Positions 1 to 12,345 of a stretch of 64,000 nt of DNA are shown piece by piece. Numbering within the stretch: the first letter of the stretch is position 1; every line of letters begins with the position of its first letter. The notes beneath the pieces are model-generated. The model was given only the letters and a program-made list of their open reading frames with translations. It was not told the origin of the DNA and did no database searches. The stretch is taken from the NCBI RefSeq assembly GCF_949987515.2, contig NC_082687.1, positions 25,694,132-25,758,131 on the forward strand. The letters run 5' to 3'. The stretch comes from Delphinus delphis (taxonomy: Eukaryota; Chordata; Mammalia; Artiodactyla; Delphinidae). A program made the position numbers and the translations under genes.

Positions 1-1974
1 AATTACTGATTTGCTAATATTCAAGGTTATTTAGGTAACAAGAGTTAAGGGGTTAAAGGCTTTAAAAAAGTGCTTCCCAATTGTAGGGCAGTTTCATCAA
101 GATAATAGTCTTTATGTGCCAAATAGAATTGCAGAGAAGCTTTAGGGGGAAAGAAAAACAGAAATGCAAACTTTCCTATTTCAATTCCATTTCCTCTGGA
201 GAAAATAACCCAGATGTTATTAAATGATCTTTTCAGCCCAAGCTGCAGGGTAATCCTTTAGCACTCTTGAAAAGCTTCCAAGTAAAATTGAAAATGAGAT
301 CCTTTTCAGAGTTTGTGTCTCCTATGAAACTCTTTGGAGAGTATGAAGATAATTTTTAGCCTCTTTAGGAAGATGTAACAGTCATATTTCCTTTCTTGTA
401 ATATTGTAACATTATTTATATAGCTGTTCCTTTCAAGAACTCTTTTCCTTTTCACACATAGCAGGGAAACTGTTACCTTATAGAATGGTGGTAGTATCAG
501 TCACTGAGCAAAAGACTCATAGGAACTTAAAACTGGAAGGAATCTCAAGTATCATCTCTTCCATCTTCTCATTTTACAGATTTGGAAATTGAGGCTGATA
601 GCAGTTAAGTGATTTGTTCAGCTTTTGGTGAGAGAACTGCAACTTGAATCCCAACTAGAATCAGGTATGTATTCTTTCCACTCTTTCCAGAATCCTATGT
701 CTATCAAAAAGCTATATGCTTTTTGCTTAACGCATAGTTTCTTATCACAGCTCAGCTGTGTAACTGCAAGCGTAGACTCATAATGAAGTTCAATGTGAGG
801 AAAAGATGCCTTGATTGGTCTTTGTACACAAATGTCTATAAATGGTAAGACCCATAGTGGACTTTTAATACACATTGATCACGACACTATTTAAAACTTA
901 AAGAGCATTCTTTCAATTCAGAAAAGCTTTTGGAAACAAACAACTGGTCTCACAACTGATTGCCAGTTGTCAGTTGACATGCTCTAGGAGTATACGCTTT
1001 CATTTTGCCATTTGGAAACATGAAAAACTAATATAAACGTACACTCACTTAAGGATCTCAAACATCCTTAAACATTCTCTTTCTAGGAATAGTGAGAAAG
1101 CTTTCTATATATATTAGAACTCTAGATACCAAAGTGATTTGAACACTCGAGAGAAAAAGATAAATAAAATAAAATACTAATTCCACAGGGTCCCTCGGAT
1201 CGAATTTCTTTTGTGATGAGCTCTATTGACTGAGTGAGCACTGAACCATTGGTAACTAGGGTGCACGCTGTTCTCCCACCTCTGCTATGTAAAGTATCTT
1301 CTCATCATTATACAAAAATCACCATCAAACTAGAAAACAATTTGGGAGAGTTTATGGCTTTTGGAGCAACCCACAGCCAGTGATGCTGTCTTGACAAAAT
1401 ATAATTATCTCCAACCCTGAGGTGCAACTACAGGAGAGCAGCAAACAAGCCCTGTAGTATTGTTTCAGATGAAGCACAGTGAAAGCGCTGCACTTCCTCC
1501 AGGCCTCCGCTTTCTTCCTGAACGAACTCCAGGGAATGGCATCATGTCAGGCTTTCCAGATGGATTATGTGAAGCCATAGCTCAATGTCATTTTCAATAG
1601 GAAGCCTCATAATTAAAGGTCAAATAGTCACTTCATCTGCAATCAATCAGTAGAAAAAGTACTAATACGAAGAACTAATCTATCAATGGCAAATGCACTA
1701 ATAAAAGCAATGAATCAAATTCAGCATGTGTGTAGATGCAAGTACATTGAAGAGACTGAGACAGGGCAAAAGCAAGAACAAAAAAATAAATTTCAAGTGT
1801 ATGTACAAGAGAACTTTCAGAAGGCTTCTCAAAGCCAGAGTTTTCATCTTCGGTTCATTAGTTACCTGGGTGTCACCAGGCCTGCAATAATTTATTCTTA
1901 AATACAAATACTGGATATAATAATAAAAAATGTTATTTCACAGGGCTTTCTTAATGTATTCTATTTGAGATGTT

Positions 1975-1992
1975 ATGTGTGTGTGTGTGTGT
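1975..1992. repeat. Short TG repeat
   Basis: Nine TG units. Confidence 0.9.
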
Positions 1993-3439
1993 TTAAAATC
2001 ACTAGAAGAAATATTTTGACAGGGATCACAAAAGGGATAGATATATTTTCTACATGCCAAATAGATGCATTTTAATCTGTCGTATTTCATCTTGAAGTAA
2101 GAGAAATATAACTCTGAGTGATATTACCTGAAATTTGCCCCCTGCTTTCTGGAATATGAATTCTTCACACTTATTGTGATGTTCTTTCATTGTTATGCAG
2201 ATGAGAAGTTCCATTAGGATAATTATCGGCCTGTAGCTCAGGTCACTGCCAGGCATATCCTCTGTACCAGAGAAGTCAGGTCACCAGTAGAGAGAAACAT
2301 GAATTGGATCTTGTGAAAACTGATACACTAAATGTATAGGGCTTAACAAGTCCATTCAAGCAACAGGATCCAAACACCCCTTGCTGTATGTAGAAATAAG
2401 GGTGCTCCTGGGACAAGGGTGATCCGTGCCATCTCACTGAGATAAGGAAGCAGCAAAGAGGTCATTTTTATAAATGCTACCTAGGAGATTGCAGGCAGGA
2501 AGCCAGGTCTGATCCCAGCATGATAGAATAGCCTAGCTCGAAGTAAAATTCCCTAATCTAAGAGCTACGGAAACTGAGGCCTGGGGATGTCTCAGTGGAA
2601 GAGTCAGGATGAGTATTTAGGTCTTGCAATTCCAAGAAAGCATAGGTCTACCATGTTATGGAAATAACTAAGGATTTACACTACGATGGTTACTTAGATA
2701 CCACATCAGTATTTTATTGGAGGACCCAAGTATCTATTTCATGGGCGAACACTGCAAAAGCAAAATGCAAAAGCAGAAGTCCAAGTTAACCCAAACATTT
2801 TTAGCACAACAGCTACTTTTGATCGACGTTCAGAGCACCTGTTTGCCTGAAAATGAGAAAGCATCAAGGACAGAAGGATATGGCTTTGAAATGAAAAAAA
2901 TGAAAAGAAAAAATAAAAAGATAGGATGGGTAGGTATTCTGCTTACAGAAAAGAAAAGAATACTGATCACGGTGCAGTATGCTTCTCGGGTTCACCACCG
3001 CCAGCTCCAAGCACAGGAGAAAATCATGGAGAAACAAACACAACCCATTTTGGTTGTCCTGACAAAAGCAAATCCTACAGGGGGGGCAGGTTTGAAAGGC
3101 CACTGCAGAAGTGTGGAAGCATATGTGGTGCAGCCAGAACTCAGCATCTGCTCTAACGACACAGGCTCATTTGATCCCTGACTCGTGACCTCTGAGGTGC
3201 CTGGCAGCATCCGCCTCTGGCCTCCCTACCTTTGTAACAGCCCCTTCCTTTTCAGGAGACCCGGAGCACCGGGCATCACATCACAACGACTGCATGAAGG
3301 AGGAAGTGCAAGATGATTTCTCTGAGGTCAACAGTTAAACCACACCTGTTACATGAACATCTACAGAACCGGGGTCAGGGGACTGGAACCCTGGGAATGG
3401 TAATACCGTCATAACCAATACAGTTAATAATAACTAATA

Positions 3440-3740
3440 ACAGCTGCTGCTTTAAGGGTATGTGTTATGTGCCAGGCAGCACACCGAGCTCTCTAGGTGG
3501 GCACTCTCATTTCGTCCACAGCAATCCACACACAGCACAACTACTGAACACATTCTGTCATGTACTGACTTGTATTAGGTACAAGTCCTGTGCTGGGTAC
3601 TTAACACATTTTATCTTTAATCTTTACAGCAGCCTTAAGAATTAAGAAAAAGTAAGAAAATGGCTTACAAAGTGAGAAAGCTGAGGTTCAGGGAGCCTAA
3701 GTGATTTGTCCAGGATCACAAAATCAGGACTGGAATGTGG
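3440..3740 (+). mobile_element. MIR SINE relic, plus
   Basis: ATGTGCCAGGCAGCACACCG near the start and GAGAAAGCTGAGGTTCAGG with GTGATTTGTCCAGGATCACA near the end match the order of a MIR. Confidence 0.65.
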
Positions 3741-4823
3741 CTTCCAAAAAGCTCTTTCAAATTCTATTTGGTGATGATTATAAAGAAAACCTAACAGTCA
3801 TAATGCAACGTATGGACAGTATGTATATATTTTTTCTTCAAATAAGCTGAACCCCTAGATAGCAATTGCTTCTTTAAGAGTATGTCCAATTTCTAAATCA
3901 TTTCCCAAACTTTGCAAGACTGAAAATAATTCTATCAGACAAATATGTTTGGGGCTAGTAAAACCATTATGAAATCTCTTTGTTTCCTAGTTTACAGACT
4001 GAACTTTAACACGAGCAGACTTAGAGCAACGTCATTCTCTTTAGTCAGTCACACGTCAAAATGTAATGGAATTTTTAAAACTAGTTTTACCACAATGTGC
4101 CTACTACCCCAAGGAGTTTGTTAATGATGTCTATTTCAATAAAGTTTCTCATTACTTAATGACTTTTAATGACTAAAAACATGGATTCCAGATGTCTTGG
4201 ACAGGTTATTGGGATAATGTCATTAAACTGGATAAAGCTAAGTAGAAAATAGCACTTTTCTTGATCTATTTTTATCCATTAAATACGTACTTATTTCATT
4301 TTAGGTGCTGATCAGATTGAGTTAATGATAACTATGTCGTGTTTCTTTATAGAAATAACATTCTGAAAGGAACTTCAAACTAATGTCAATATCAAACTAG
4401 AGTAATAACATTATTTCCACCTTGCTCCAAGCTTCCAGAAAATATAAGGTGACATTTCCCAGGGGTCACTCTAGAGCCTTCCAAAACCAAGTTTGTGCTC
4501 ATTGCACCCCCTGCCCCCAACTACGCACCCCCAGACTTTTAACATGAACATTCTACATTGAAAATCTTCTATGAGAATGGAAACATGATTACAAATAAAG
4601 TTAAATCCTACACTATTAAATTTAGGCCCTCAAAAATGGGTTCAATCCAGTGATGGTATTTCAAAGCTATGACCCATCCTCACTTTGCTATTGTTCTTTA
4701 GGTCACAGAGTGGAAAATACCCCCATTCCATTTAATTTGAAGAGTTGTTTGAATTTCAAAATCATAAGATGCAATTATCTGAGGGTAATATTAAGTTGGT
4801 TTTTACGTCTGTGGGACACTTAC

Positions 4824-4897
4824 CCAATGTGAGGGATTTGTGTGTAGAACAGAACATGACAGCCACAGTGTCTGCTGGTGTGAAACCTGAATTATTC
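4824..4897 (-). CDS. SLC10A7: SLC10A7 internal coding exon, 74 bp (residues ~258-283)
   Basis: A 74-bp minus-strand exon with acceptor TTTTGCCACTAG and donor GTAAGT. One base completes the arginine codon from the 14568 exon. The peptide is [15 protein letters not shown] followed by CSTHKSLTL, and one base of a glycine codon runs on to the next exon. It matches human [26 protein letters not shown] with two conservative changes (I-to-V, I-to-M). The [10 protein letters not shown] segment corresponds to the ninth membrane helix, the broken helix at the substrate crossover in this transporter fold. The next exon (human GIPMLKIVF onward) was not found between 1 and 4823 and probably lies outside. 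Confidence 0.96.
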
Positions 4898-5384
4898 CTA
4901 GTGGCAAAAGAAAAAAGTGTTTTACAAATAAAAAGCATATTTAATACATCCTCAATCAAATGTAGTACCTACCTTTGTGCTAACATCCCTTTGATCAGTC
5001 CTGGTGACAGAAGTAATTCTATACCCAAATGTACAGAAATGTCCAAATTTCTTTTTAGAGAATAATTTCTGAGTCATTTATCCATGACAAGGAGACAGTC
5101 TTAAAAATGTGTGGTGGAGGTCTTCTAAAATCACATATGTAATCAGCTTGTGGCACAAGACTTTACAAAAATCACGCAGCAAGGAAAGTTAGCTCAGTCA
5201 CTAGGCTATCACTTGATGTTAACCCAGTGGCTTGAAAAGAGCTAATGTATTTCCAAAAGGCTTCCCTCAAGGAGCAACACATCCCTTTGGCAGCAAACAA
5301 CGGCCTTTGAGAAATACACGGTATGAACAAAGGTTTAACATCATATGTTTTTAGTAAAAATAATAAATTACCAATTTTTATCCA

Positions 5385-5560
5385 TGACTATGTATCAGGT
5401 ATTCCCTTAAGGTCTTTGCATATAAAGACAAAAACCCTATCAGGTAGGCAATACAATATCATTATTTACAGATGAGAAAACTGAGGTACACAGAAGTTAT
5501 GTAACCTACCCAGGACCCCATAGCTAGGAAGAGACAGAGCCAGGATTTAAATCAAGTCTG
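5385..5560 (+). mobile_element. MIR SINE relic, plus
   Basis: ATTTACAGATGAGAAAACTG followed by AGGTACACAGAAGTTATG and CTAGGAAGAGACAGAGCCAG is typical MIR text. Confidence 0.7.
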
Positions 5561-6268
5561 GCTCCTGTGCCCGCGCTTAACTGCCATTGTTTTATTGTTA
5601 TATAATATGTTAAGGATAAAAAAAATCTTGTGTAGTCAAAATCCATTAAACGTTATGGGGATCAGTACTGGTGAATACCATATTCAGATTTCCTATTTTA
5701 GATCATAAAGATTTAGAGAACCAGGAACCAAAAAGGTTAGAAATGTAAGTTTTATTATTGCATCCTTGATATGTTAGAAACTATTCCTTCCTGCACGATC
5801 AGTGTTTGAAGATATAGTGAGTCTGTTCATTCCCGCCCTGAACTCAGACAAGAGGGCTAGCAAACGGAAAAATGTTCTAGAACCCGACTGCATGCATATA
5901 GTTGTAGATGTAACAATCTAACCAATTGTCAAGTATGTCTAAAGAAAGAGACCCCACCATTTCCCTTAGTAACCTCATCCTTATATACAACTTTCACTGG
6001 GAGAAAAAGCTTCCCTCAGCAGATCCCACATCCTGTTTGTTATATACTCACTGGAGGGGAGCAGGACCCTCTCCTCCACCACCTGCTCCTCTGTACATAT
6101 GTTAAGAGAATATTTAAATTGCCCTTTAGTCTCCTCTCCTTTGAAAAATCATGTAAGCTCATGCTTCCTAACCAGTCTTACCTGCAGCCTTTTTTTTTTT
6201 TTTTAATAACATCTTTCCAAATTGAATTTTTGGTGTCTCACCTCAGTTGAAAGAGAAGGAGGAGGGAG

Positions 6269-6320
6269 ACAGAGAGAGAGAGAGAGAGAAAGAAAGAGAG
6301 AGAGAGAGAAAGGGAGAGAG
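6269..6320. repeat. GA microsatellite
   Basis: A run of AG dinucleotides with a few AAAG interruptions. Confidence 0.95.
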
Positions 6321-6329
6321 TCTCTAGAG

Positions 6330-6860
6330 AGGATGTTTTGGTTCTGAAGGGGAGGATGATCTCAAGCTTGTCGGGGGGGTAGGGGATGATGATGAAGCCT
6401 GTAGAGAACTTCTTGGAGGAAATTACAATTGAGCTAGGCTTTAAAGAACAGGTTTAGACATGCGCAGATGCGGATTTTAGATAAGGGAGAGCAGAACGGA
6501 AGCATGCAAGTGCAGGAGGCAGTTGGCAAAGCGCAGACTCTCCAGGGTGACTTGTGTGCAGGGGCACTCGCTCACGTCCAGGAGCGTGGACTCCATAAGA
6601 TAGGATAAGGGGAACTACTGAAGGACATGGGACAGTAGAATGGCATGGTCAGACCCGTTCTTAAGGAAGAGTAGTCACACAGCCCAGTATAAGGCTAAGT
6701 TGATGAGCCCAGGCAGGGAGCAGAAAGCTATGAGGGCCTGAAGAATCACAGTGAGTACAGGAGCTGGTGGTAAGAGACATGAAGATAGAATTAAAAGAAC
6801 TTGTCAACTGGTAACTTCTACAAAATATTCCCTCCCAACAGCTTAAGAGCACAGGCAGTG
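6330..6860 (-). mobile_element. L2-like relic, minus
   Basis: A diverged purine-rich stretch in which GAGAGCAGAACGGAAGCATG and GAATGGCATGGTCAGACCCG fall in the order expected of antisense L2. Low certainty. Confidence 0.4.
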
Positions 6861-7003
6861 CGGGAAACACACTGGAATTTAAATCCAGACCATCCTTTTG
6901 CTTAGATATAAAATGGGGATAATACTGTCTGCCTCTTAGGGTCATTGTGAGGATAAATGCCAATATCTGTTAAGAACTGGGCACATAGCAAGTGTTTAAA
7001 AAT
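6861..7003 (+). mobile_element. MIR SINE relic, plus
   Basis: ATAAAATGGGGATAATACTG, TTAGGGTCATTGTGAGGAT and the ending GGCACATAGCAAGTGTTTA are the MIR 3' half. The CHR SINE at 7013 inserted at its end. Confidence 0.75.
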
Positions 7004-7012
7004 GCTAGTTTA

Positions 7013-7221
7013 GGGCTTCCCTGGTGGCGCAGTGGTTGGGAGTCCACCTGCCGATGCAGGGGACATGGGTTCGTGGCCCGGTCTGGGAAGATCCCACATG
7101 CCGCGGAGCGGCTGGGCCCGTGAGCCATGGCCGCTGAGCCTGCGCGTCCGGAGCCTGTGCTCCACAACGGGAGAGGCCACAACAGTGAGAGGCCCGCGTA
7201 CCGCAAAAAAAAAAAAACAAA
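7013..7221 (+). mobile_element. CHR-type tRNA-derived SINE, plus
   Basis: A complete SINE beginning GGGCTTCCCTGGTGGCGCAG and ending in GTACCGC plus A-tail. A perfect 9-bp target-site duplication, GCTAGTTTA, flanks it at 7004-7012 and 7222-7230. Pol III A-box-like TGGCGCAGTGG and B-box-like GGTTCGTGGCC sequences are present. It is inserted at the end of a MIR relic. Confidence 0.96.
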
Positions 7222-8572
7222 GCTAGTTTATACTTTTATTGTTATTGTTGCCTTGAGAGAAGAAGAGAGATTGAAGAGAAATTAGAAACTTTGAGAGAAG
7301 TATCAAAGCATTAATGGAAATAAGGAATGGAAGAGGAAGCCCAGTAGGGTCTGGGCAGGAGACCCAGGAGTTGAGGTTTAAGTTTACTGAATTTGCAGTA
7401 GTGAAGGGGGCTGTGTTTTCAAGAAATCTGGTGAAGAGAAGAAAAGGGCCATGGAGACGAACCTGTTTATACATAGAAAGTGATGATATAGCAGGTAGAA
7501 ATAATGGACGAAACCACATCCTCAAAGGGGCCTGAGAGGATGAGACTGAGATTAGCCGGAGAGGAGAGTGTCCTACAGTCTGAGAGTCTGTGAGCTGGAA
7601 GCAAAAGAAGACAAGGTGAGTGAAAAATATAGAAAATCTTTAGGTGGAGAATAGGAAAGTGGAGGGGAATCTACATCAGAGAGTTTACTTTCTGTGCAAA
7701 GCGTGAGGCAGTTCATTCATCTACAGAGAAGTCTGAGGGAATACTGAGGCCTGAGAAAAACTTGACATAAGCAGACTGGGGAATATGACCTACGGTCAAT
7801 TCACAATGAATAAAAGATGTCTCCAGGAATGAATGCCCAGCTGTGATTGTGGAACACGTGGCAGAGCCAGCTGGCCTAGTCTGGGGTCTTTCTCCGGCAA
7901 TGCTCTGGTGTCAATAACACTGCAAAGGCCTTTGAGGGCTTCGGCTGCCCTTGTTTGTAACCAGTTGCTGCTGCATCTGGATTTAGGCAGTTTGGTTTTC
8001 TTCCAAGGGAGTCCGGCAGTACACTTCTTCTTTGGTGAACGCGGTTCTGCTTGACCCATTTCTAATGTGTCTAGATCTCTCTGGCCAAGAAAGCTCTGAT
8101 TTAATCTGGCGCTGGCTGCCATGTTGGAGCAGCATTTCCAGTGTGGCGAAAGAGGATGTTTGCAAGATATGCTTACTTGTCCTCTGCTCCGGGGTAAGGA
8201 GACCGAAGGTAAGCCCACACTAGGAGGTATCTGGCCTGATGTGGATTGGAACACTGCCCTAGGGTCCTACTGACACAAAGCCCTTCAGTGGGGAGAATCA
8301 GGACGTAAAGATGGAATGTTTGAGGTTAAAAACAATACTCCACCTAAATAGGGCTGACTTATACTCTATGTCTACAATAACAGACTGTTCCACATCACAG
8401 GTCTTGGAGAAGCCAGCAGAGCACGTGCTCACTTAACCTTCCATCCAAGATAAGGAGGAAGAGGATAAGGATGGTGAGTAACCATAGCAGTAAACATTAA
8501 AGAAATTTTTTTCTATCACATATATATATATATATTTTTTTTTAATTGAAGTATAGTTGATTTGCAGTCAAC

Positions 8573-8788
8573 TTTTTTTTTTTTTTTTTTTTTTTTGCGG
8601 TACGTGGGCCTCTCACTGTTGTGGCCTCTCCCGTTGCAGAGCACAGGCTCCAGACGCACAGGCCCAGCGGCCATGGCTCACGGGCCCAGCCGCTCCGCGG
8701 CATGTGGGATCTTCCCGGACCGGGGCATGAACCCGCGTCCCCTGAATCGGCAGGCGGACTCCCAACCACTGCGCCACCAGGGAAGCCC
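8573..8788 (-). mobile_element. CHR-type SINE, minus
   Basis: A complete copy with a poly(T) start (the complement of the A-tail) and the head at 8788. The target duplication TGCAGTCAAC is at 8563-8572 and 8789-8798. A stub resembling an L1 3' tail (AATTGAAGTATAGTTGATT) abuts the left side at about 8544-8562. Confidence 0.95.
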
Positions 8789-9649
8789 TGCAGTCAACAT
8801 TTATTGAGCACTTTTCTAAGCACTTTGCATCCAGTTCTTCTTTCTTCATAGAACAGCCTTATACGGTAACAGTATTTTTGTCTTGTTTTTTCCGAAAAGG
8901 GATCTTGAAGCACAGTTGCCTCAAGTCACACAGCTAATAAGGAGGGTGCCCCAAATTGTGAAGACAAGTTTGCCTTCTGAGAAGAACATTATAAAAACTC
9001 AAAACCATAACCAAAATCACCACACAATTTAGTGGATGAGAGCAGCCATCCTGGTAACTAACCCTCCCTCACCCATGCTCTGTTCAGGGGTGGTTAAATG
9101 GTGAAAAGTCGTGACAACGCACAGAGAAACAAAGTATCCCATACATTATATTACGTGGTAATGGCTACAATTATTTTCAGTGATTATCCTCTCTACTGTG
9201 TCTGCTCACATTCTTGAAAGGAATCGCATTACTATTTATTTTCGAACTCTACCTTATCTCTATTTAATATTGATTTTCTTTTTATCTTGTTTTTATAATT
9301 CCTTTGATTACTTTGGCTTCCCTCGAGATGTTTATTTCCTTTTCTTCCCAACTGGTCTTTTTATTCTCTCACAAAGCTTTCATTCAGTGTTTTCCACATA
9401 ATATTTATTTTGCCTTCCTTTGAGTACCCACAAAGGAAAACATGTCAAAAGGTTTTACTAGCAGAATTACAGAATGTGGAGCAGAAAGGGTCCTCTGAGA
9501 TAGTCCCGTCTAAGCCCACTGTTTTTACAGGGGGAAACTTCCACGTGAAATACTTTCCTTTGTTAACCTCTGTACCTGTGTGGCTTTTTTTTTTTTTTTA
9601 ACAGAACATGGTTTAAAAATCTTTACCTGGGCTTCTCATCTTCTTTTTT

Positions 9650-10655
9650 TTGAAATTTTATTTCATTTTTTTTATACAGCAGTTTCTTATTAGTTATCTA
9701 TTTTATACATATTAGTGTATATATGTCAATCCCAATCTCCCAGTTCATCCCATCACCCACCCCCACCCTGCTTTCCCCCCTTGGTGTCCATATGTTTGTT
9801 CTCTACATCTGTGTTTCTATTTCTGCTTTGCAAACCGGTTCATCTGTACCATTTTTCTAGACTCTCTATATATGCGTTAATATACAATATTTGTTTTCCT
9901 CTTTCTGACTTACTTCACTCTGTATGACAGTCTCTAGGTCCATCCATGTCTCTACAAATGACCCAATTTCGTTCCTTTTTATGGTTGAGTAATATTCCGT
10001 TGTATATATGTACCACACCTTTATCCATTCGTCTGTCGATGGGCATTTAGGTTGCTTCCATGACCTGGCTATAGTAAATAGTGCTGCAATGAACATTGGG
10101 CTGCATGTGTCTTTTTGAATTATGGTTTTCCCTGGGTATATGCCCAGTATTGGGATTGCTAGATCATATGGTAATTCTATTTTTAGTTTTTTGAGGAACC
10201 TGCATACTGTTCTCCATAGTGGTTGTATCAATTTACATTCCCACCAACAGTGCAAGAGGGTTCCCTTTTCTCCACACCCTCTCCAGCATTTGTGTTTATA
10301 GATTTTCTGATGATGCCCATTCTAACTGGTGTGAGGTGATACCTCATTGTAATTTTGATTTGCATTTCTGTAATAGTTAGTGATGTTGAGCAGCTTTTCC
10401 TGTGCCTCTTGGCCATCTGTATGTCTTCTTTGGAGAAATGTCTATTTAGGTCTTCTGCCCATTTTTTGATTGTTTGTTTGTTTTTTTTAATATTGAGCTG
10501 CATGAGCTGTTTACATATTTTGGAGATTAATCCTTTGTTGATTCGTTTGCAAATATTTTCTCCCAGTCTGAGGGTTGTCTTTTCATCTTGTTTATAGTTT
10601 CCTTTGCTGTACAGAAGCTTTTAAGTTTCATCAGGTCCCATTTTTGTCTTTACAC
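9650..10655 (-). mobile_element. 5'-truncated L1 LINE, minus
   Basis: The 3' end of an L1 in antisense. Low coordinates hold the A/T-rich 3' UTR. Minus-strand frames at 9866-10255 and 10228-10503 encode the ORF2 C-terminus, with recognisable motifs [27 protein letters not shown] and KQPKCPSTDEW. The two frames overlap, showing a frameshift. Sequence identity to L1 ends near 10650. The endonuclease and reverse transcriptase parts are absent, so the copy is dead. Confidence 0.93.
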
Positions 10656-11284
10656 GTTTTAGGAGACCTCGTCTATCACCAGCTGTGTGGCACTAAACAA
10701 GTTACCCAGAGCTCTGGCTTAGTCGGCCCATCTCTGAAATGGCTAGGAGACTTCTCAGGAATAACAATGCTCCTCTTCTCTCCTTCCCTCCCTTTCTCCC
10801 TCTCCTGCCCTCCAGGTCACTCTCCTTCCCTCCCAGGACTATGGCCTGAGGCTGAATGAGACATCTGGTTGAAAATGTACTGATAAGGGCTAAAGCACCT
10901 AATGCAAATATTTATATTTGTTTTCTTCCTTTTCCTTTCTTAATAGTTTCTTTTGTCACTCTAGGGACAATCTAGGTTTCTATTACTCTAGTTATCAATC
11001 TACCAAACTATCTTGTATATACTTTTAAAAGGCTCCCAATTACTGCTTTATTTTTCTAAGCTTTTTCAACTTTTTTCTTCTACCTTTGAAGCTTCTGAAA
11101 GTTGCAGAAAGCTTAGGTCACTATGGACAGTGGACTCTTGGTTTGATGAATCAACTCCCCATTCCTAGCAACTGTGACAGAGAAACGTCCAAAAGAATAT
11201 ATTGCAAAACTAGAAATGCTAATTCTCTCTCTTCCATAATTAGTTTTTGAAATAACATACGCTACTGTGATATAGCAAATATTT

Positions 11285-11475
11285 TACAGTAGCTAACGTT
11301 TCTTGAGCACTTACTATATACTAGGTATTATGCTGAGGGCTTTATGTGCGTATTATTTAATTCTCCAAATGACCCTGTGAGATAGGTACTACTACTATCT
11401 CCATTTTATCAATGAGGAAACTGACAAAAGTTACAAAGTTATTAAACAGGATTGAAACTTGAGTCTGTCTGACTC
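11285..11475 (+). mobile_element. MIR SINE relic, plus
   Basis: TTGAGCACTTACTATATACT, CCCTGTGAGATAGGTACTAC and TATCAATGAGGAAACTGAC appear in MIR order. Confidence 0.75.
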
Positions 11476-12084
11476 CAGAGTTGGAATTTTTAACCCTGAT
11501 GCTCTTCTGTGGACAGATAAATGAGAACACAGAATAACAACTCTCAAATGTATTTTAAATACTCAAAGTAGAAGAGGCTCCCCTGCCAGACACAATGACA
11601 TGTTACACAATGGTAACATGTCAGGTCTGTAAACCTAAGAAATATTAACCAGGTAAACAAGTGTTGCAGGGAAGTTGAATTTCCTAGGCTGGGTCTCTCC
11701 TGGTTTATGCTAAACTTCCACCATCAGAGGTCAGTGGCATGCTATACAAAAAAAGACAGACTGATTTCTATGTTGAGATTTTTGTCTCTGGATATCTGGA
11801 TTGGTTTTAGCTTTACTGAATTGGCAAGTAAAAGAAAAGAAAAAACCCACCACAGGCCAATTTCACTAATTTTAAGAAGGAAGGAACAAAAAGTAGGAAA
11901 AGAAAAGAACTCAGAGAATAAACCAGGGGGTCCTAGTTCTAACTCTTGGTATCTTTGACTAATTTGTGTGTGTGTGAACTTGGAGAATCCAGTTATATGC
12001 TCTCTACAAATTCCCCAACCAAAACAAGGATTGTGAACATTAAAATTCATTGAAGTAGTTTAGTGCAGTGGAAAAAGCATGGGT

Positions 12085-12345
12085 AAATTCTTTTGGAAAT
12101 GTCAAATGGAGATGAATTTCAGTTCTAAGTGCAGTATTTGCCATCTGATTTTGGGTAAGTTACTAAACTACTAAAATCTGATTTTAGGCAAGTCCCTAAA
12201 CTACTCTAAGTGTGGGTCATCATCTGCAAAATAGCAACAAAAATGCATAGTAACCTAGTCTTTTGCTGTCAGACTTACACAAAACAACATATGCACAATC
12301 CCTAGCACAGTGCCTGGCACAGAGTAGGGTTCAATAAATGTTGGT
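12085..12345 (+). mobile_element. MIR SINE relic with an internal 33-bp tandem duplication, plus
   Basis: The core segment ATTTTGGGTAAGTTACTAAA is followed by a second similar unit, and the element ends GCCTGGCACAGAGTAGGG and TTCAATAAATG. Units at 12143-12175 and 12176-12208 are near-identical, an unusual duplication within a MIR. Confidence 0.75.

Larger units (their letters stand above)
1..4823 (-). other. SLC10A7: SLC10A7 intron (partial), between the 4824 exon and the next 3' exon
   Basis: This is intronic DNA read on the minus strand. It contains a MIR-like relic near 525-690, a short TG repeat near 1975-1992 and a better MIR relic near 3440-3740. The rest is A/T-rich sequence in which I see no gene, RNA or recent mobile element. 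A 154-codon plus-strand open frame at 2717-3181 resembles no protein I know. The donor side of the intron is GTAAGT at 4823-4818; its acceptor is outside the window. Confidence 0.8.

Noticed and set aside
2717..3181. 154-codon plus-strand open frame as a new gene
   Set aside because: It has no recognisable domain, lies antisense in an intron, shows no splice or promoter context, and open frames of this length occur by chance in 64 kb.
9866..10503. Minus-strand open frames as host genes
   Set aside because: The peptides are the C-terminus of L1 ORF2 ([24 protein letters not shown]), broken by a frameshift.
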